Shown here: positions 35,072 through 46,859 of the stretch, in pieces
Position numbering within the stretch: the first letter of the stretch is position 1
Layout: every line of letters starts with the position of its first letter
Source of the DNA: Dryococelus australis
Taxonomy: Eukaryota > Arthropoda > Insecta > Phasmatodea > Phasmatidae
NCBI GenBank assembly: GCA_029891345.1
Contig: CM057009.1
Location: 231,313,178-231,377,177, forward strand
DNA length: 64,000 nucleotides
Direction of reading: 5' to 3'
Position numbers and translations under genes: made by a program
Notes under the pieces: generated by a model
Told to the model about the DNA's origin: nothing
What the model saw: only the letters and a program-made list of their open reading frames with translations
Database searches by the model: none

Positions 35072-35693
35072 TGTATTGCTCCAGTTAGTGGTAATGCTAG
35101 TTTCACGTGCTATGTGCATGTGTGTGAGTACCCATGAAGCAAACCAAAATAGAATAAAATTTAGTGATAAAAAAAATTAAATAAAGTTGTCAGAATTATT
35201 AGCACAGTACAGTTTAACCACTAAAAATACAATCCATTTATGCGAGGACCACAGAGAGTTTCCGAAAAGAAATGCATAAAGGGCGAGTGTAGTGCCAGCC
35301 TCTCAGCCAAGCGGTGCCTAGCTGTGACACATCGAGGTCTAACCTGGCAGGGCAATTAACCAGTCTTAATCCACATGTCACATGGAGAAAAAAGTTATTT
35401 TCCCAAACTCTTACTAACTGTTTTCTGAGCTCAGATTTATAAAACATTAATATGCATAGTATTGGAAAAAATTTATATCACAATATTAAATTTAAAATAA
35501 AATTAAATATTTGTATAGTTAATAAAAATATTCCGACCCACAATCAATATGCCCGAATCAGGGCTACAAAATATTAGAAACATAAACATTGGCTAAAAAA
35601 AAAAAGTTTTAAATAAGCAAGTGTAGGTTAGATAAGCTTCAGACACAACCAAAACAAAAGCATGACATGAGCCTGTTAATCTATATCACTATA
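35072..35693 (-). repeat. G2 5' LTR
   Basis: 622 bp. On the plus strand it begins TGTATTGCTCCAGTTAGTGG and ends near TATCACTATA, followed by CCAC. It matches both halves of 26419-28031. Confidence 0.85.
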
Positions 35694-35697
35694 CCAC

Positions 35698-37540
35698 CAT
35701 TTCTTCCATTACAATGAGTACTGAGTACTGATAAAGTAAATTCTGTGAGTATATGATCCAGCATAAAACAATGAACTATACCCCAAAACCTTCCTTGAAT
35801 GTTTCGTATTGCGAAATACTCTATACAACAAAATGTAAATAACCTTGGTTTTGGTCAAACACATAACAAAGCATTTTTACCACCAATTACTGAAATGAAA
35901 TTACATTGTAACTTTAAACTTCTCATTATAACAAATGGCAATGCATGTTATATATTGCATACGCTTGTAGCCGACATATTGCGTTTAATTATATTTATGT
36001 CATGTTAGAATTGTGGTGTTCCCATTAATGTAAAATGGAAACAAACTTATTATTTGTGCGCATCAGAGATGTGTGGTTATGCAGCACTTTAAACAAAATT
36101 GCTGGCCATTTCTCCACAATTCAGGCCAGCAGATATGTTTTGATGCCAAAAGTGTTAGCTACATCAATGGCATGCGTATGCAGTTGTTCACATCTATGAC
36201 TTATTTACACCCCCTTTCCATTGTGACAATGTATGTAGATTTAGAGTTTCTTTACATAGTTAACTTTCTATACGTGCATTAAATAATCATCCATCTAAAA
36301 AGGCGTGACAAGTTAAAAATCAATAAAATTGTAGTAATTTTTTTAATAAAACGGCAACCCTTCAACAAGTGCCAACAAGGTAGTAGGCATTTATTAAAAT
36401 CTGGTGTGGGTTAAAAATGTACATGTTTTAATTTAAAAAAAATCACAACTGTTAAGATTGGATAAAAAGTTGAAGAAAACTTGAAAATGTTTACCCCACC
36501 AATGTGTGTTTCAAACATAACCTAGAAGCCAGAGGGGAAAAAACCCAACACATTTTTTTTAAAGGGGTAAATGTGATATGGTGTACTTCAATTTAAAAAA
36601 AAATGAACCAATACATTTTGTGTTAATGCTGCAATACATTACAGTATTTTCATTCTGATTTGACTAACATACACACATTAAAAAAAAAAAAAAGTGCCTT
36701 CAGTCCATAGGGAGGAAACTGGTATAAGAATCTGTCACGGTATTTTTTTCCAGTGTGCAATTTTTCTCTAGTTCTAATTAATGCTGTAGGGCCAAAGAAT
36801 CACTAGCAGCGAGAAAAGCATGAATTTGAAGTCATACCGAATACTCTTTAATTTTTTGAAGTATCAGAACGTATGCAAAATTATATAATTTTTGCATAAT
36901 TATTTTGCACAATGTTTATTAAAAGACAAAGTAGTGTTTTTGAGTTTTACAAAATTTTCATAATATGATATTTGATCACTGTTGGCCCACTTGTTTTGTA
37001 ACCTATAAATAATATCCTCGAATCTTAATAGTTTTTGAAACGCAGAGAAAAATGTATTTTCGATGTGCATATGGACATCAGTTTGCAACAAGTGAACAGC
37101 GACAATATTTACAGTTTTAAAGGGCCAAGTTATGCTTTTAGGTACCATTTGTGGGCCTAATGACTTTTCCAACTGCACATCTCTTAGATTCTCACAGGTC
37201 TTGTGATGAGACGATTATCATCACCAGAAATGTTTATGTTTTGGTTACCGTTGTTAACTCTTGGTAACCATAATGGTCAAGCTTTTAGTAATCAGTTTCA
37301 GTACATCAAATTTTGGTTATAGTTGCTAACTTTTGGTAACCACAGTTGTTAATATTATGATAACTAGGTTTTAGTATGTTTTTTTGCTAAGCAAAGGCCA
37401 GCCTTATATTCCTATGTTATCAATATTTATGATTGTGTATTTGTGAGTCTCATATATTTTTGTAGTATGAAAGTATAATATAATTATTATGGTGACAGAT
37501 TTTCATGTTAGTTGCATACAAAAATATAAGACTTAGTGTG
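35698..37540. other. AT-rich non-coding DNA
   Basis: No gene recognised. Poly(A) and poly(T) tracts occur at about 36680-36693 and elsewhere. At 37238-37345 two imperfect 80 bp units each contain GGTTACC/GGTAACC inverted words (for example GGTTACCG..TTGGTAACCA). Confidence 0.4.
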
Positions 37541-37807
37541 AAGTATCGTCGCTACGCTTCGCTCCTAGCAGGCGCTTGAAGTCACCTAGCCGGGCATGCG
37601 GGTGTAGTGCCAGCCAGTGTGGAATCTTTTGTCAACAGGCGAAACACAATTTTTAGTTGAGGTTCACAACCGGTAGTGTGTCTAGTAGTAGTAGTTTGTT
37701 TGCGTTGTCATTTGTAATGGCAGAAACACAGCGATAATAGAGGAAATTTCGTTAATGCTGTTGATATTTCAAGATTACTTGTTTTTCATTTCAGTAATGG
37801 GTGCACA

Positions 37808-38066
37808 ATGGGGAAGAAAAGGATTTGTTGTGTCCCAGGATGTGCACACAAACTTTCTGTAAGACATCGGTTTACCCTTAGAGACAAAGTGTTTCATGTG
37901 GGGTTACATAAGATAAGGAATCAGAAGTTGCAAAGTGTATACAAGAAGAAAGTATATATACTTATCTAGTATATGACCTGCACTTCAATGATGAATGTAA
38001 AAATGATGGGTCGAAGAGTCTAAAAATTTATTCCGTTTATATAAAATTCATTGTAGGCCTAAGTAA
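37808..38066 (+). pseudogene. THAP-type zinc finger remnant
   Basis: THAP domains are C2CH DNA-binding zinc fingers found in P-element-type transposases and their host descendants. From ATG at 37808 a 53-codon frame reads MGKKRICCVPGCAHK, with two to three Cys in the right place, then RHRF and a basic helical part, ending at TAG 37967-37969. One base on, another frame gives VYDLHFNDEC, matching the C-x2-HF end of the domain with the Cys replaced by Tyr. A pyrimidine-rich AG (TTTTTCATTTCAG) ends at 37794, just upstream, and could be a 3' splice site. A MITE-A copy begins straight after. Homology is by motif only. Confidence 0.5.
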
Positions 38067-38300
38067 AGGCTGTTTGCGGTACAATGAGCACTTTTGAAAC
38101 CCTAGTTACTTTTTCCTTCGAGCCATTTCCCATTCTTGAACCACCTTTTAAAATAAATATTGTTGTGTAAGTAATAAACACAACGTATATATTTCACTGC
38201 ACTCGGAAGTTTATGTCTAAGGTTAAAATAGAATGTATTTATAGACAATTATTCTAAATGAGAGGGCATTCAAAAGAGCTCACTTTACCGTGAACAGCCT
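38067..38300 (+). repeat. MITE-A copy 2
   Basis: 234 bp with about 36 bp TIRs: AGGCTGTTTGCGGTACAATG at the left, and reading inward from the right AGGCTGTTCACGGTAAAGTG. Both continue into GAGC(A/T)CTTTTGAA. It has no coding capacity. It aligns with the inverted copy at 25839-26121 and the degenerate one at 39490-39911. Confidence 0.7.
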
Positions 38301-39489
38301 ATAACATCATTTTTTGTAGTACGTCATGCAAAATAATTGCCTATAAGATGTCATGAATCAAAATTAAATGTGGTTTTTCAGGACTTATTATGTAAATGTA
38401 ACTTAGTGCCAAGGATGTTGCTTTCAGTATAGCTTTTACTTAAATTGTCTCATTACGGATATTGTAGGCCTATTGTCACTTGACTCAAAAAATGTTAAGA
38501 GATACCGGTAGTCTGGTTATACAATAATGACAGATGCATATAAGCAAGGATAGGTATATTAAGAATGATGTTAATGTGGGCTTAATATTATGTGCTATTC
38601 TTTACCAATGTAATGGTTCTTGACCTTAAGTTGTGGACAACTTTTCACAATTTATTGGCGTGTTCAGAACAAGGAAATAATTTCTCTTTTGCTAAAAATA
38701 TTGTAGCCCGATATTGTGAAGTTTAAGACGTTCGTGGCAAACTTTCCAGTTTTTAGAAGATGTGCATGGAGTTTTAATATTCACAAAATGTTAATTTATG
38801 AGTACGTGATAATATTCACGGGTGTGAATCGACTGTTAGTGTGGAAGACCAGCTGCCAGGCAAGGCGATTATGCACAGTGGTGTGAGATCAGGGAGCAGT
38901 GTTCCTGGAGAGCTTCTGTTCGCATTCGACTGCGATTCAAATTCTCCGAGGTTGTTCCTGAGTCGTCGCAACTGGTTTTCTGTATGTAAGGCCACGGCTG
39001 GTTCTCTTGCTGCCTTATTCCTGAGAGTACTTTTGACGTGCCTCTGCATCATGTATGTCTGCGACATCATTTTTACCACGGGGTTTGCTGGAATGATTTC
39101 TTACATAGTCATTGGGAAGTTGTCGTTCAGTGAGACTATTCGTGATCCTGCTATGAGCGAAAACATGCACAACTCCTATTAATAATAACTGCAGCAAAGT
39201 GATAGGCCACACAAAAAGATTTTTTATATCATTTATGATGTCAGAGATTCAAGCAAGCTCGTACTTGATGACTTTGATGTAAAATATCTGCGAGCAAATT
39301 GGGTACATTTTTAATGGTTTGTTCTTTCATGAATCTAATTACCTGAGGGGTAGAATATATTTTTAAGACTGCCCAGAATTTTTAGTAATCTTTATAGTGC
39401 CTGTATAAGTCAATGTAATGCTTACGAATACAGTGTATAGGACTTATAGTGCCTGTATAAATCAATGTAATGCTTATGAATATAGTGTA
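38301..39489. other. Unidentified segment between two MITE-A copies
   Basis: 38816-39212 is less AT-rich and open on both strands (113 codons plus; 87 and 65 codons minus). I could not place either translation in a family. A 50 bp tandem duplication (TATAGTGCCTGTATAA..CAATGTAATGCTTA) is at 39394-39495. Confidence 0.35.
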
Positions 39490-39911
39490 TAGGATGTTCA
39501 CTGTAAAATGAGCACTTTTGAAAGCCCTGCTTAAGATCTACTTGTATACACGTTGTGTATTCTTCCGCCTTATGTGAAATTAACATTGCCATGGGCCTCA
39601 TCACTTTATTCATGCGTCTGTCAAGTGAAACTGTGATATTATTATAAAAATTAATATTTTACAAATCTGCCCATTTTTACACTTCGCTGCATTAAAACAC
39701 AGAAAGGGAAAGAAATAATTTTTTGTTATCTTAAATGGTTACCTAACCCTTTTCATTCGACGTTAAGATATGGAACTTCTTTCCATCTATCGTTACCTAC
39801 TTTACTGGGCGAATGTCACTCAGTGCACCCATTGAAATATATGCATGTGCATATATGCAGTGACAGTTTTGTAAGGTTCATTTCTTTCACTTTATTGTGA
39901 ACAGCCTTTAG
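39490..39911 (+). repeat. MITE-A copy 3, degenerate
   Basis: The left end reads AGGATGTTCACTGTAAAATG then AGCACTTTTGAAAGCCC. The right end is CACTTTATTGTGAACAGCCT. About 422 bp, longer than copy 2, with little internal similarity left apart from short words such as CGTTGTGTA. Classified by its termini. Confidence 0.45.
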
Positions 39912-40204
39912 TTGCTAAGTTGTCATTAAATGTACGAAAGTCACACAAAATTGACCTATGAGAACATTCTTTCAGAATTACCTTATGGAACTGTATACCA
40001 AAATGTTGTGAGATTTTTACTGCTCAAATGTACTAAATGGATTGTAGTAGTATTACGTACATATGGGCCGCAGTGTATAGGAAACTTTACGAGATTGCTT
40101 TTTGCCCCGTGGGAGTGTACAGATGTGTTGTAATTAATGGTGCGAGTGAGGCGTGGTTGAAACTCCTGACACCCCTGAAGGGTCGAGGGCATCTCAGTCT
40201 AATT

Positions 40205-40480
40205 GAGTGATCATTTTGATGGGAGTCAAATCCAGGATGAAGAAGAGCTGTGGCTGATTAGAGCAGTGCCCACAATCAAGGCTGCCAGTGAAAGTAGGTT
40301 AACTTCTGCCCATCCACATGAAAAAATATCTGAACTTTCTGAATGTGAAGAAAATTGTTTGCCAATTTAAGAAGACCAGTCTCCTAAATATTTCAGTGTA
40401 AGTGACCACTCATAAAACAAGTTAGTTGAAATTCCAAGTTTTGCACACTGCAGCAATGAAGTACCACCATTGAACTGTAA
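40205..40480 (+). other. Coding-like acidic stretch, unidentified
   Basis: One frame from about 40209 reads FDGSQIQDEEELWLIRAVPT and later HEKISELSECEENCLPI before a stop at about 40368. It resumes with KLVEIPSFAHCSNEVPPLNC up to a donor-like CTGTAAGTAC at about 40475-40484. The amino-acid mix looks like protein rather than noise. It could be a decayed exon or transposase linker. No family is recognised. Confidence 0.25.
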
Positions 40481-40959
40481 GTACATATAAGTGTGTGTGG
40501 TTGAGCTTGATTGCACATATAAATGTATGAACCCATTGAATGATATTAATGAAGTGTTGTTCAGTCATAAATTGTTACATTAAATTATGTACAATTTTTA
40601 GATGTTAGTGTTAATATTTTGCAATTGCTTTAAAGTTCGCAATAAGTGGTGATGAGCCGTGATTGCCCCCGAGTCTTTCAACTGGTATTCACTGTGTGTA
40701 TGTTAGGTTCTGCTGCATTGGGTATAACTAGGATAAAATATTTTGTTCTCGTTGCTACATTTTCTTGTGAACAATTATATTCTGGCTTGATTTACTTTAC
40801 ACAAGAGCACAGTGCGCAGTGAGTAATTATGAAGATTAAAGGCTTTTCAGAAAAAAATGAAAAATACCAAGTGTTCATGAACAAGTGATGATAAACACCA
40901 GAGTGTGGTAGATAAGTACAAATGGAGCATATTTTATCAAGGAACAAATAGTCTAACGT

Positions 40960-41410
40960 TCATAGTTAACCTGCTCATGGCAGTGGCAATGTATGCCTGA
41001 TATCACCGCTCAGTACCCCATGGTCGCAGTCTTGGAGGTGTTACATATTTACAGTTCCTGCAGGATGTGTTACCAGAATATGTAATTGGAGGAAGTTCCT
41101 TTAGATGCTCTTGAGGCTATGTGGTTTCAGCAGGATGGGGCCTGCCTCATTTCTCTACTGCTGTTCGCCTGCACCTCGACATGCACTTCCTAAACCAGTG
41201 GATAGGTAGAGGAGACCCCAGAGCATGGCCATCACGCTCACCTGACTTCTGGCTGCGGGGCCACATAAAATCGATGGTGTGTACCACACCACTTGACATG
41301 AGGGATGAGCTCATTATGCCAGAAACCTTTGCACATGTGTCGGGAACATGTTTCAATGTTGCACTGCTTGCATCGTAGACTGTGGCGGACAGTTTGAACA
41401 GACACTTTTA
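40960..41410 (+). pseudogene. Mariner/IS630-type transposase fragment
   Basis: A DDE-transposase remnant. Around 41050-41150 the reading is LQDVLPEY and then MWFQQDGACL, the usual QQDGAPxH block with the second catalytic Asp. 41150-41290 in a shifted frame gives RLHLDMHFLNQWIGRGDP, AWPSRSPDFW and HIKSMV, matching the RWIGRxGPxxWPxRSPDLTPxDFFLWG segment; the third Asp region is altered. N-terminal helix-turn-helix and first Asp are not seen. Dead fragment of about 450 bp. Confidence 0.65.
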
Positions 41411-43160
41411 ACAGAGACCTCTGAACAGACACACTGTCTCTATGCCTTCAACACAAATGTGTAAATAAAGTGTAATTTCATTGCACTGCCTGTAGCCTAG
41501 TTATTGTGATTGCCGATCCTGGACACTTGGTGTTGTGAAAAATTATACATGTTGACAGTACTGCTAAAGCATAATTTCATAGGTGTATTAATTTATTTGC
41601 AGTACATCTTATGAATTGAAATAGTGGTAAGAGCTACAAAGATCAGAGAAAATGTTCCGACAGCAGTTGTAAAAAAAATCATGAAAATGTTTAAAATGTC
41701 AATCTCACCAGAAAAGTGAATTGATCAAAATCTGCACCACTCAACTGCGCATTCAAGCAATAGGGAGCACATAGTGCACACCAATTTACTTACTTCAAAC
41801 AGTTATCAGATGCGTATGCAGCAAGTAAAAATTTATGAAGCAGATAAATGGGTCTACCCAAAGATTTTCAAGTTCCTGCACATTCAAATTACATGCTTTA
41901 ATTGGATGTAACACTTCATACAGAGAAATTTGAAAGGATCAATAACTCAACGCTCTGTGGTTTGCACTTACCAAAATCTGCAACTGTACTAACACGAACG
42001 TATATTGAATTAGTTGTACTAATTTGAGTAATTTGGTTAATTTTTGTTCATAGCAGTTTGACATAATTGAATGAAATTGACATGGTGCTAAACATAAAAC
42101 CAACAGGTCAGACATAACACATGGTACAATGTCAGTTTGTTTCAACACAATACATAGTTCATATTAAAAGGTGCTGGCAATTTTTCAGCATGGTAAAATT
42201 TGCAAAAGCATCATCCTCAAGGTGGGTTTATGATTAAATACTGAAGAATTAAGACTTGTACTAATGACTCAAAAAGTACGCGGGAAATAAGTTTTGCAGT
42301 TTATGATTGATCTAGCAACTGGTAAGTCTAGCCAATCAGAATTGCAGGAGACAAAAGAAGCTGACATAATCTGGACAAACGTACAAGAGTGAAGATTATT
42401 TTCATATATGTAATCATTTATGGTTAATTGTTGTGTAATCATTTTGAAAAACTCATATTATAAAAACGGAAGCAGACGTCCACATTGGGCATTTACGTCA
42501 ATACATCTGATAAGGTTAAAGCGAATTCAATATATTCTTCCAAGAAATAAAACATGACTGGGAACAGATCTTTCAATAAAGAGGATACCTACTGTCTCTA
42601 GATTATAATTAACTCATTGCATAGGATTTCACATTATGACAAATAAAACCTAAATTCAATATATAAATACAGTTTCCGTCAACAACTGACACTGTGCTCT
42701 GATTGACTACTTCGTCTTGGCTTGTACTTACTTAAGATGAAAAATATTAAGTCAAGCCAAAAATGCACATGACCTTTACAAGATCTGCAGACAGCAGCCA
42801 TAAACAAATACCCTTGAAAAAATTGGTTCATATTGCGATGCCACAAAATTTGGATTTTTTTTTTAAGAGGCATATTTTTACTTATATTGCTGGCAATTCA
42901 TTTTATTTTCTTTCTTTTGTTTAGGGGCATGTTTTGTTTAAGATCGTGTTTGTTTTCAAAAGCATTTTCAGTACTTTACATTCTATATTTTATTTTAAGA
43001 ATTTTAAGAACTCGTTAATTTTTCTTTTTGCAAAATAGTTTACAGTCTGGTAATAATTAGTTTTCTAGGTTTTTAGTTTTTGAGAGCTCTAGAAGCCACT
43101 AAAAACGGCTTGGTATTGACGCCGTCGGTTGAGACACGAGACGAACAATGACACAAATAC
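41411..43160. other. AT-rich DNA without recognised features
   Basis: I see no exon, TIR or RNA gene. Poly(A)/poly(T) tracts and short chance frames only. Confidence 0.4.
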
Positions 43161-43163
43161 TTA

Positions 43164-43181
43164 CTGGTAATTTGGGCGCCA
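43164..43181 (-). other. G3 primer-binding-site-like sequence
   Basis: The minus strand reads TGGCGCCCAAATTACCAG. It shares the TGGCGCCCA start with the G1 site at 23291 and lies next to an LTR-like block to its right. Confidence 0.45.
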
Positions 43182-43835
43182 GCAGTGCTTCCCAATCACC
43201 ACACTATTGAGACTCAGGGATGTTGTGGTTCTGTGTGTCCGTCTCACCCGTGCGTACTTACAAACACGTTGGCAATACTAAACTTTTAATAAAATCACTG
43301 AAATAAACAATTGATTAAACATATGTGGCTAGGACACTGTCACTACTTAATAAAAAATTGAGTTCACTGTAGACTTGTTTTTATTGATATTGTTTATACA
43401 CATCACCGTGCCAATGAAATGGTTATCTCGGTCATGAATAGCCAATTCTGTTTGGGTGCTCCCCAACCCGTAATTAATCTAGCGCACGTCTAAATGGATG
43501 ATCTCACCGAGGTGCGTGAAAGCACAGGCTTCACAAGGGAAGAGGGCCGACAGCCGCTAGGGTGGACTGACAGTTTTTCCCTGAAGACAAGACACTGTGA
43601 ATGAATACCCTTAATACACATTAACACTAGTGATTACTTGGCATCACTAAAGCAAACTCGCCGGGACTCACCCTCCAGCACATGGTTAGTGTGGTGACAG
43701 CCTATACACAGAGCCGGCTAGGACAGGAGTAATTGCACCGTACACTAATTACACAATTACATAGACCCTTGAATGAGACATGAAATAAGATAGGACAAGA
43801 TGAATATTCACAATAAACACACACGTGTGATAACA
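43182..43835 (-). repeat. G3 truncated gypsy LTR
   Basis: On the minus strand the block starts TGTTATCACACG at 43835 and carries a poly(A) signal AATAAA near 43385-43380. It runs up to the PBS-like site; a CA that could end the LTR lies near 43220. No gag or pol follows on the minus strand and no second LTR was seen. It looks like a 5' LTR stump. The boundaries rest on a single copy. Confidence 0.4.
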
Positions 43836-45796
43836 TGTTTAGGTGGCGCGGATGCTGCTGGATGAAGTTCGTAGCAGACCACATGGTGGAGGTGAAATTA
43901 CAATATTTCTGTGTGGAAACGGCAAACTAAATTCAGATAAAATATTATTTGTGATTGGAAAATGGTTCTCTTTACGATTAGCGTTGTTACAGGCTTGTAA
44001 CATGCCTGATGGCCGTAAAATCAAACATTACTGTGACCGCGTGACCAAGTACAAAAAGCATCAATTTACGTGAAAAATACATTAAACCCTGAATGAAAAA
44101 TACATAGAACCCTGAAATAAATGATTGCACATACAATGTTATTTAAATAAGCTCTTAAAACGCAATGATGGCGTATACAAAGACTTGGCTTCAGTCGGCC
44201 ACATGGTTATACGTGATGTTGCAGTAAAATATTCAAACACGAAAATCACCGTTAAATACATACAGAAAAATAAAGCTCTTCAAATTGCATGTAGCAATTA
44301 TGCAGAAGTTACAATGAAATGCCATAAACATAGGCAGATGGCGTCTGATTCAAATGTGCGGGTCGCGTGACCTCTCCAACATCTTTCTCCTCCTTCTCCT
44401 TGATTAAGTTAAAAATGCCACAAGGGCGTAAGAAATTAGTAAAGCGGGAGCATAATGCTGGGGAAAATGTCTGGCAAAAACGTACACAAGCAAAGATTAA
44501 CCGGTAAACTACATGGACTATGGAAGCCTACATCAGTGAACAAAAGTTGTAGTGCACACGTGACAGTATCTTACCTCGCCAGGTCTCCTCAACAGACTGT
44601 GCAGATACAAGCGTCCCAAGGACCTATCATGGCCGCCTACAGGGTTCACATAAGCGGAAGTGCTATGCACGCCTGGTGAAATATTTTATAGTGAATTTCA
44701 ATATTATTTTAATGTCTCTTTGTGATGGCGTTCATGCCAAAATATTAAGTGTTCTTAATCTGGGCACCATAGGAACTTTGAATATTCATAACCAAACAAT
44801 TAAAATTAGTACAAGCACTTTAAAACATTTTAAGACATATTAAACACTGTAAAGACAGTATAACACATTTTACCCTGAAATTAACATTTATAGGAAAGTT
44901 CAAAAATTGTCGGCCTCTTTGCGCACGTGCGGTACACGTGACACGTGAGTGTCTTCATGGGCTCTAGTGCTGCTGGCTGTTAGCTGGCATCAGTATGCAT
45001 TATCGTTTTTAAGGTCACTTCCAGGATGTCGGGTTTCAAAACTTGTTTGTGTTAATGTCCTAATAATTGGTGGTTGTAGGTTTCAGCAGTTCTCTTCCCA
45101 GCCTATTTTCGAAGCAGTCTAAGAGATTGTTGTCGTGTGCCAGAAGTTAAGCTGTCGCAACCAAGCAATGTGTGTGTTTTGGCAGAGACTCGTAAATTTC
45201 CCTAACATCTATTTGTGATCGTTCTTGATGGATTGTAATAAATGTGAAGTATATTGAAGTAAGAGCATTATTACTTATTTTTATTTTGAAATCTCTCACC
45301 TTGGGCAGATGTTACTTACTTCGCTAAGCCAACTTAGCTGAGATCTACTTAAGTCAGATACTTCCATTTTTGATGGAATAATTAAGAGAAGTACTTGACT
45401 TGCAGTATTTAGGTTGAATTGAAACTTCCCATTTCCCCCCCTTTTTTTTTATTTTTTCCTCTGCTACGCCTCCCTAGATGTAGTCTTGGGGAAATCCCTA
45501 ACCCATTTTCCAAAGTTGTATCAAAGTGATGGTTCACCGCGTGTTACAATATTCTAAGCACACTGCTTAAGGTTTCTGTTAAGTCATTTGTAAACCCACC
45601 TTAAGATGTATTTTACAAAAAGGACAATTCCTCATAGTTACTGACAGTGTACAACACTACGAATAAAGTAAGTTGCATAATTACCGATTGCTGTGATATA
45701 AGGTAATGGTAGCAGAACATTATAAGCCACGTGGATTGGGCAGTTACTGAGATGTAATTAAAACATTCTTAATCAATGTAATAATGTATGTTTATA
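43836..45796. other. Non-coding, with an E-box cluster
   Basis: No gene recognised. 44071-44122 carries a short tandem duplication (GAAAAATACAT..AACCCTGAA). 44380-44690 is less AT-rich and open for 74 codons but matches nothing I know. Three CACGTG words lie at 44924-44947. Confidence 0.35.
44924..44947. promoter_or_regulatory. Triple CACGTG E-box cluster
   Basis: CACGTG occurs at 44924-44929, 44935-44940 and 44942-44947. This palindrome is the canonical site of bHLH factors (CLOCK/CYCLE, MYC/MAX, USF families). Three in 24 bp is unlikely by chance in AT-rich DNA. No gene start is recognised beside it. Confidence 0.3.
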
Positions 45797-45938
45797 CAGT
45801 AGAGCACCCCTCAACCAGAATCGTCAGGGAACGGCTATTCCAGTTGTGGGAAAATTCCGGTCATGGGAAATGCGGGTAGGATGGCATAAGAACTAAAACA
45901 CTTTTTAGTCTGAACTCATGTATATGTGACACATAGTA

Positions 45939-46711
45939 CCGTATTTTGCAGTGTATAGACTGCACATAAAAAAAAGACACATGGAGTGAGGCTTTACAAG
46001 ATATTGGCAAAAAAAATTCCCCCCCACCCACCAAACCACATTCAGAAATTTGTCAACAAACGGTAGGCTTTAATATTTTAACTAAGTTTCTAAGGAAGTA
46101 AAAAAAATTATAACAAATGAATAGCTCATCACTTGTGTTTAAACACATAGGGTCGCACTATACTTTTGCCTACCTGTCCTTGATTTTGTATCACTTCCAG
46201 CCGCCACCCACCTAGCTTGCTTCCTTTCTCTTTTTTTTCTCCTTGTTTGGCAACCCGACTCCTTTCTACCTCCAACCCCCTGGCACCATTCAAAACCTCA
46301 ACAGCCCAGTACCAGACAAGCTTGTTTGCTGTCTTTCTTTTCTTTCTCCTTCTCATTCAACATCTCTCCCTTCCATCCCCCCTCTTCCCTCCCAGACTTG
46401 GTCACTTGACGGCTTCCTCTCCCAACTCACAGTTTCTCCACACAGCCATTTGGGGATGGTTAGAGAAAAAAATGCGAAGGAGAGGAAGCACTATAACAGC
46501 TGGGTGGTCTACGGGCAGCAACTGTGTGTGTGTGTGTGTGTGCATGTGTCACACTGCATACACACATGCACCATACCATTGCCTGCCTGACAACAATCGG
46601 CCAGGCTGGCAGACTACGCACGGCGCAAGTGCTATGCAATTCACGCGCAGTATTGAAGAATTTAATTTTTCATCAAAAACTTCTGGTGCTGCTTATACAT
46701 GCCAAAATAGT
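45939..46711. repeat. MITE-B copy 1, inserted in Tigger
   Basis: Flanked by TA. The left end is CCGTATTTTGCAGTGTATAG, and the right end read inward is ACTATTTTGGCATGTATAAG. The interior matches 58441-59104 (AGATATTGGCA, AGAAATTTGTCAA and CATCAAAAACTTCTGG). It contains a TG microsatellite at 46523-46542 that copy 2 lacks. Non-coding; the open frames at 46217-46798 follow its CT-rich composition. Confidence 0.65.
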
Positions 46712-46859
46712 TACATTTACACTAACACATTAAAACACTGCATTCTGAAAATCACACCACTAAAACCAATGGCATGTGTCGCACATTGCCATCAGTAACT
46801 GTCACTTGTGTCATTATGCAGCATAGATGTTGCTGTGCCACTTGGACCAGCTCTCTCTT

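Larger units (their letters stand above)
26419..35693 (-). mobile_element. G2: Ty3/gypsy element with both LTRs, minus strand
   Basis: The left LTR is 26419-28031, the right LTR 35072-35693. CCAC (up to ATACCAC) occurs immediately outside both ends (ending at 26418 and starting at 35694 or shortly before), a target duplication that marks a single integration. On the minus strand the order is LTR, PBS, gag, protease, RT, integrase and a non-coding stretch, then a polypurine-like ACAGGGAAAATG just before the left LTR. RNase H is absent. LTRs differ considerably, so the insertion is old. Confidence 0.9.

Noticed and set aside
38816-39212. Overlapping frames on both strands (113, 87 and 65 codons)
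   Set aside because: No family recognised in either direction; reported only as an unidentified segment.
46217-46798. 193-codon frame on plus
   Set aside because: It lies inside MITE-B and a CT-rich/TG-repeat stretch; the peptide is low-complexity.
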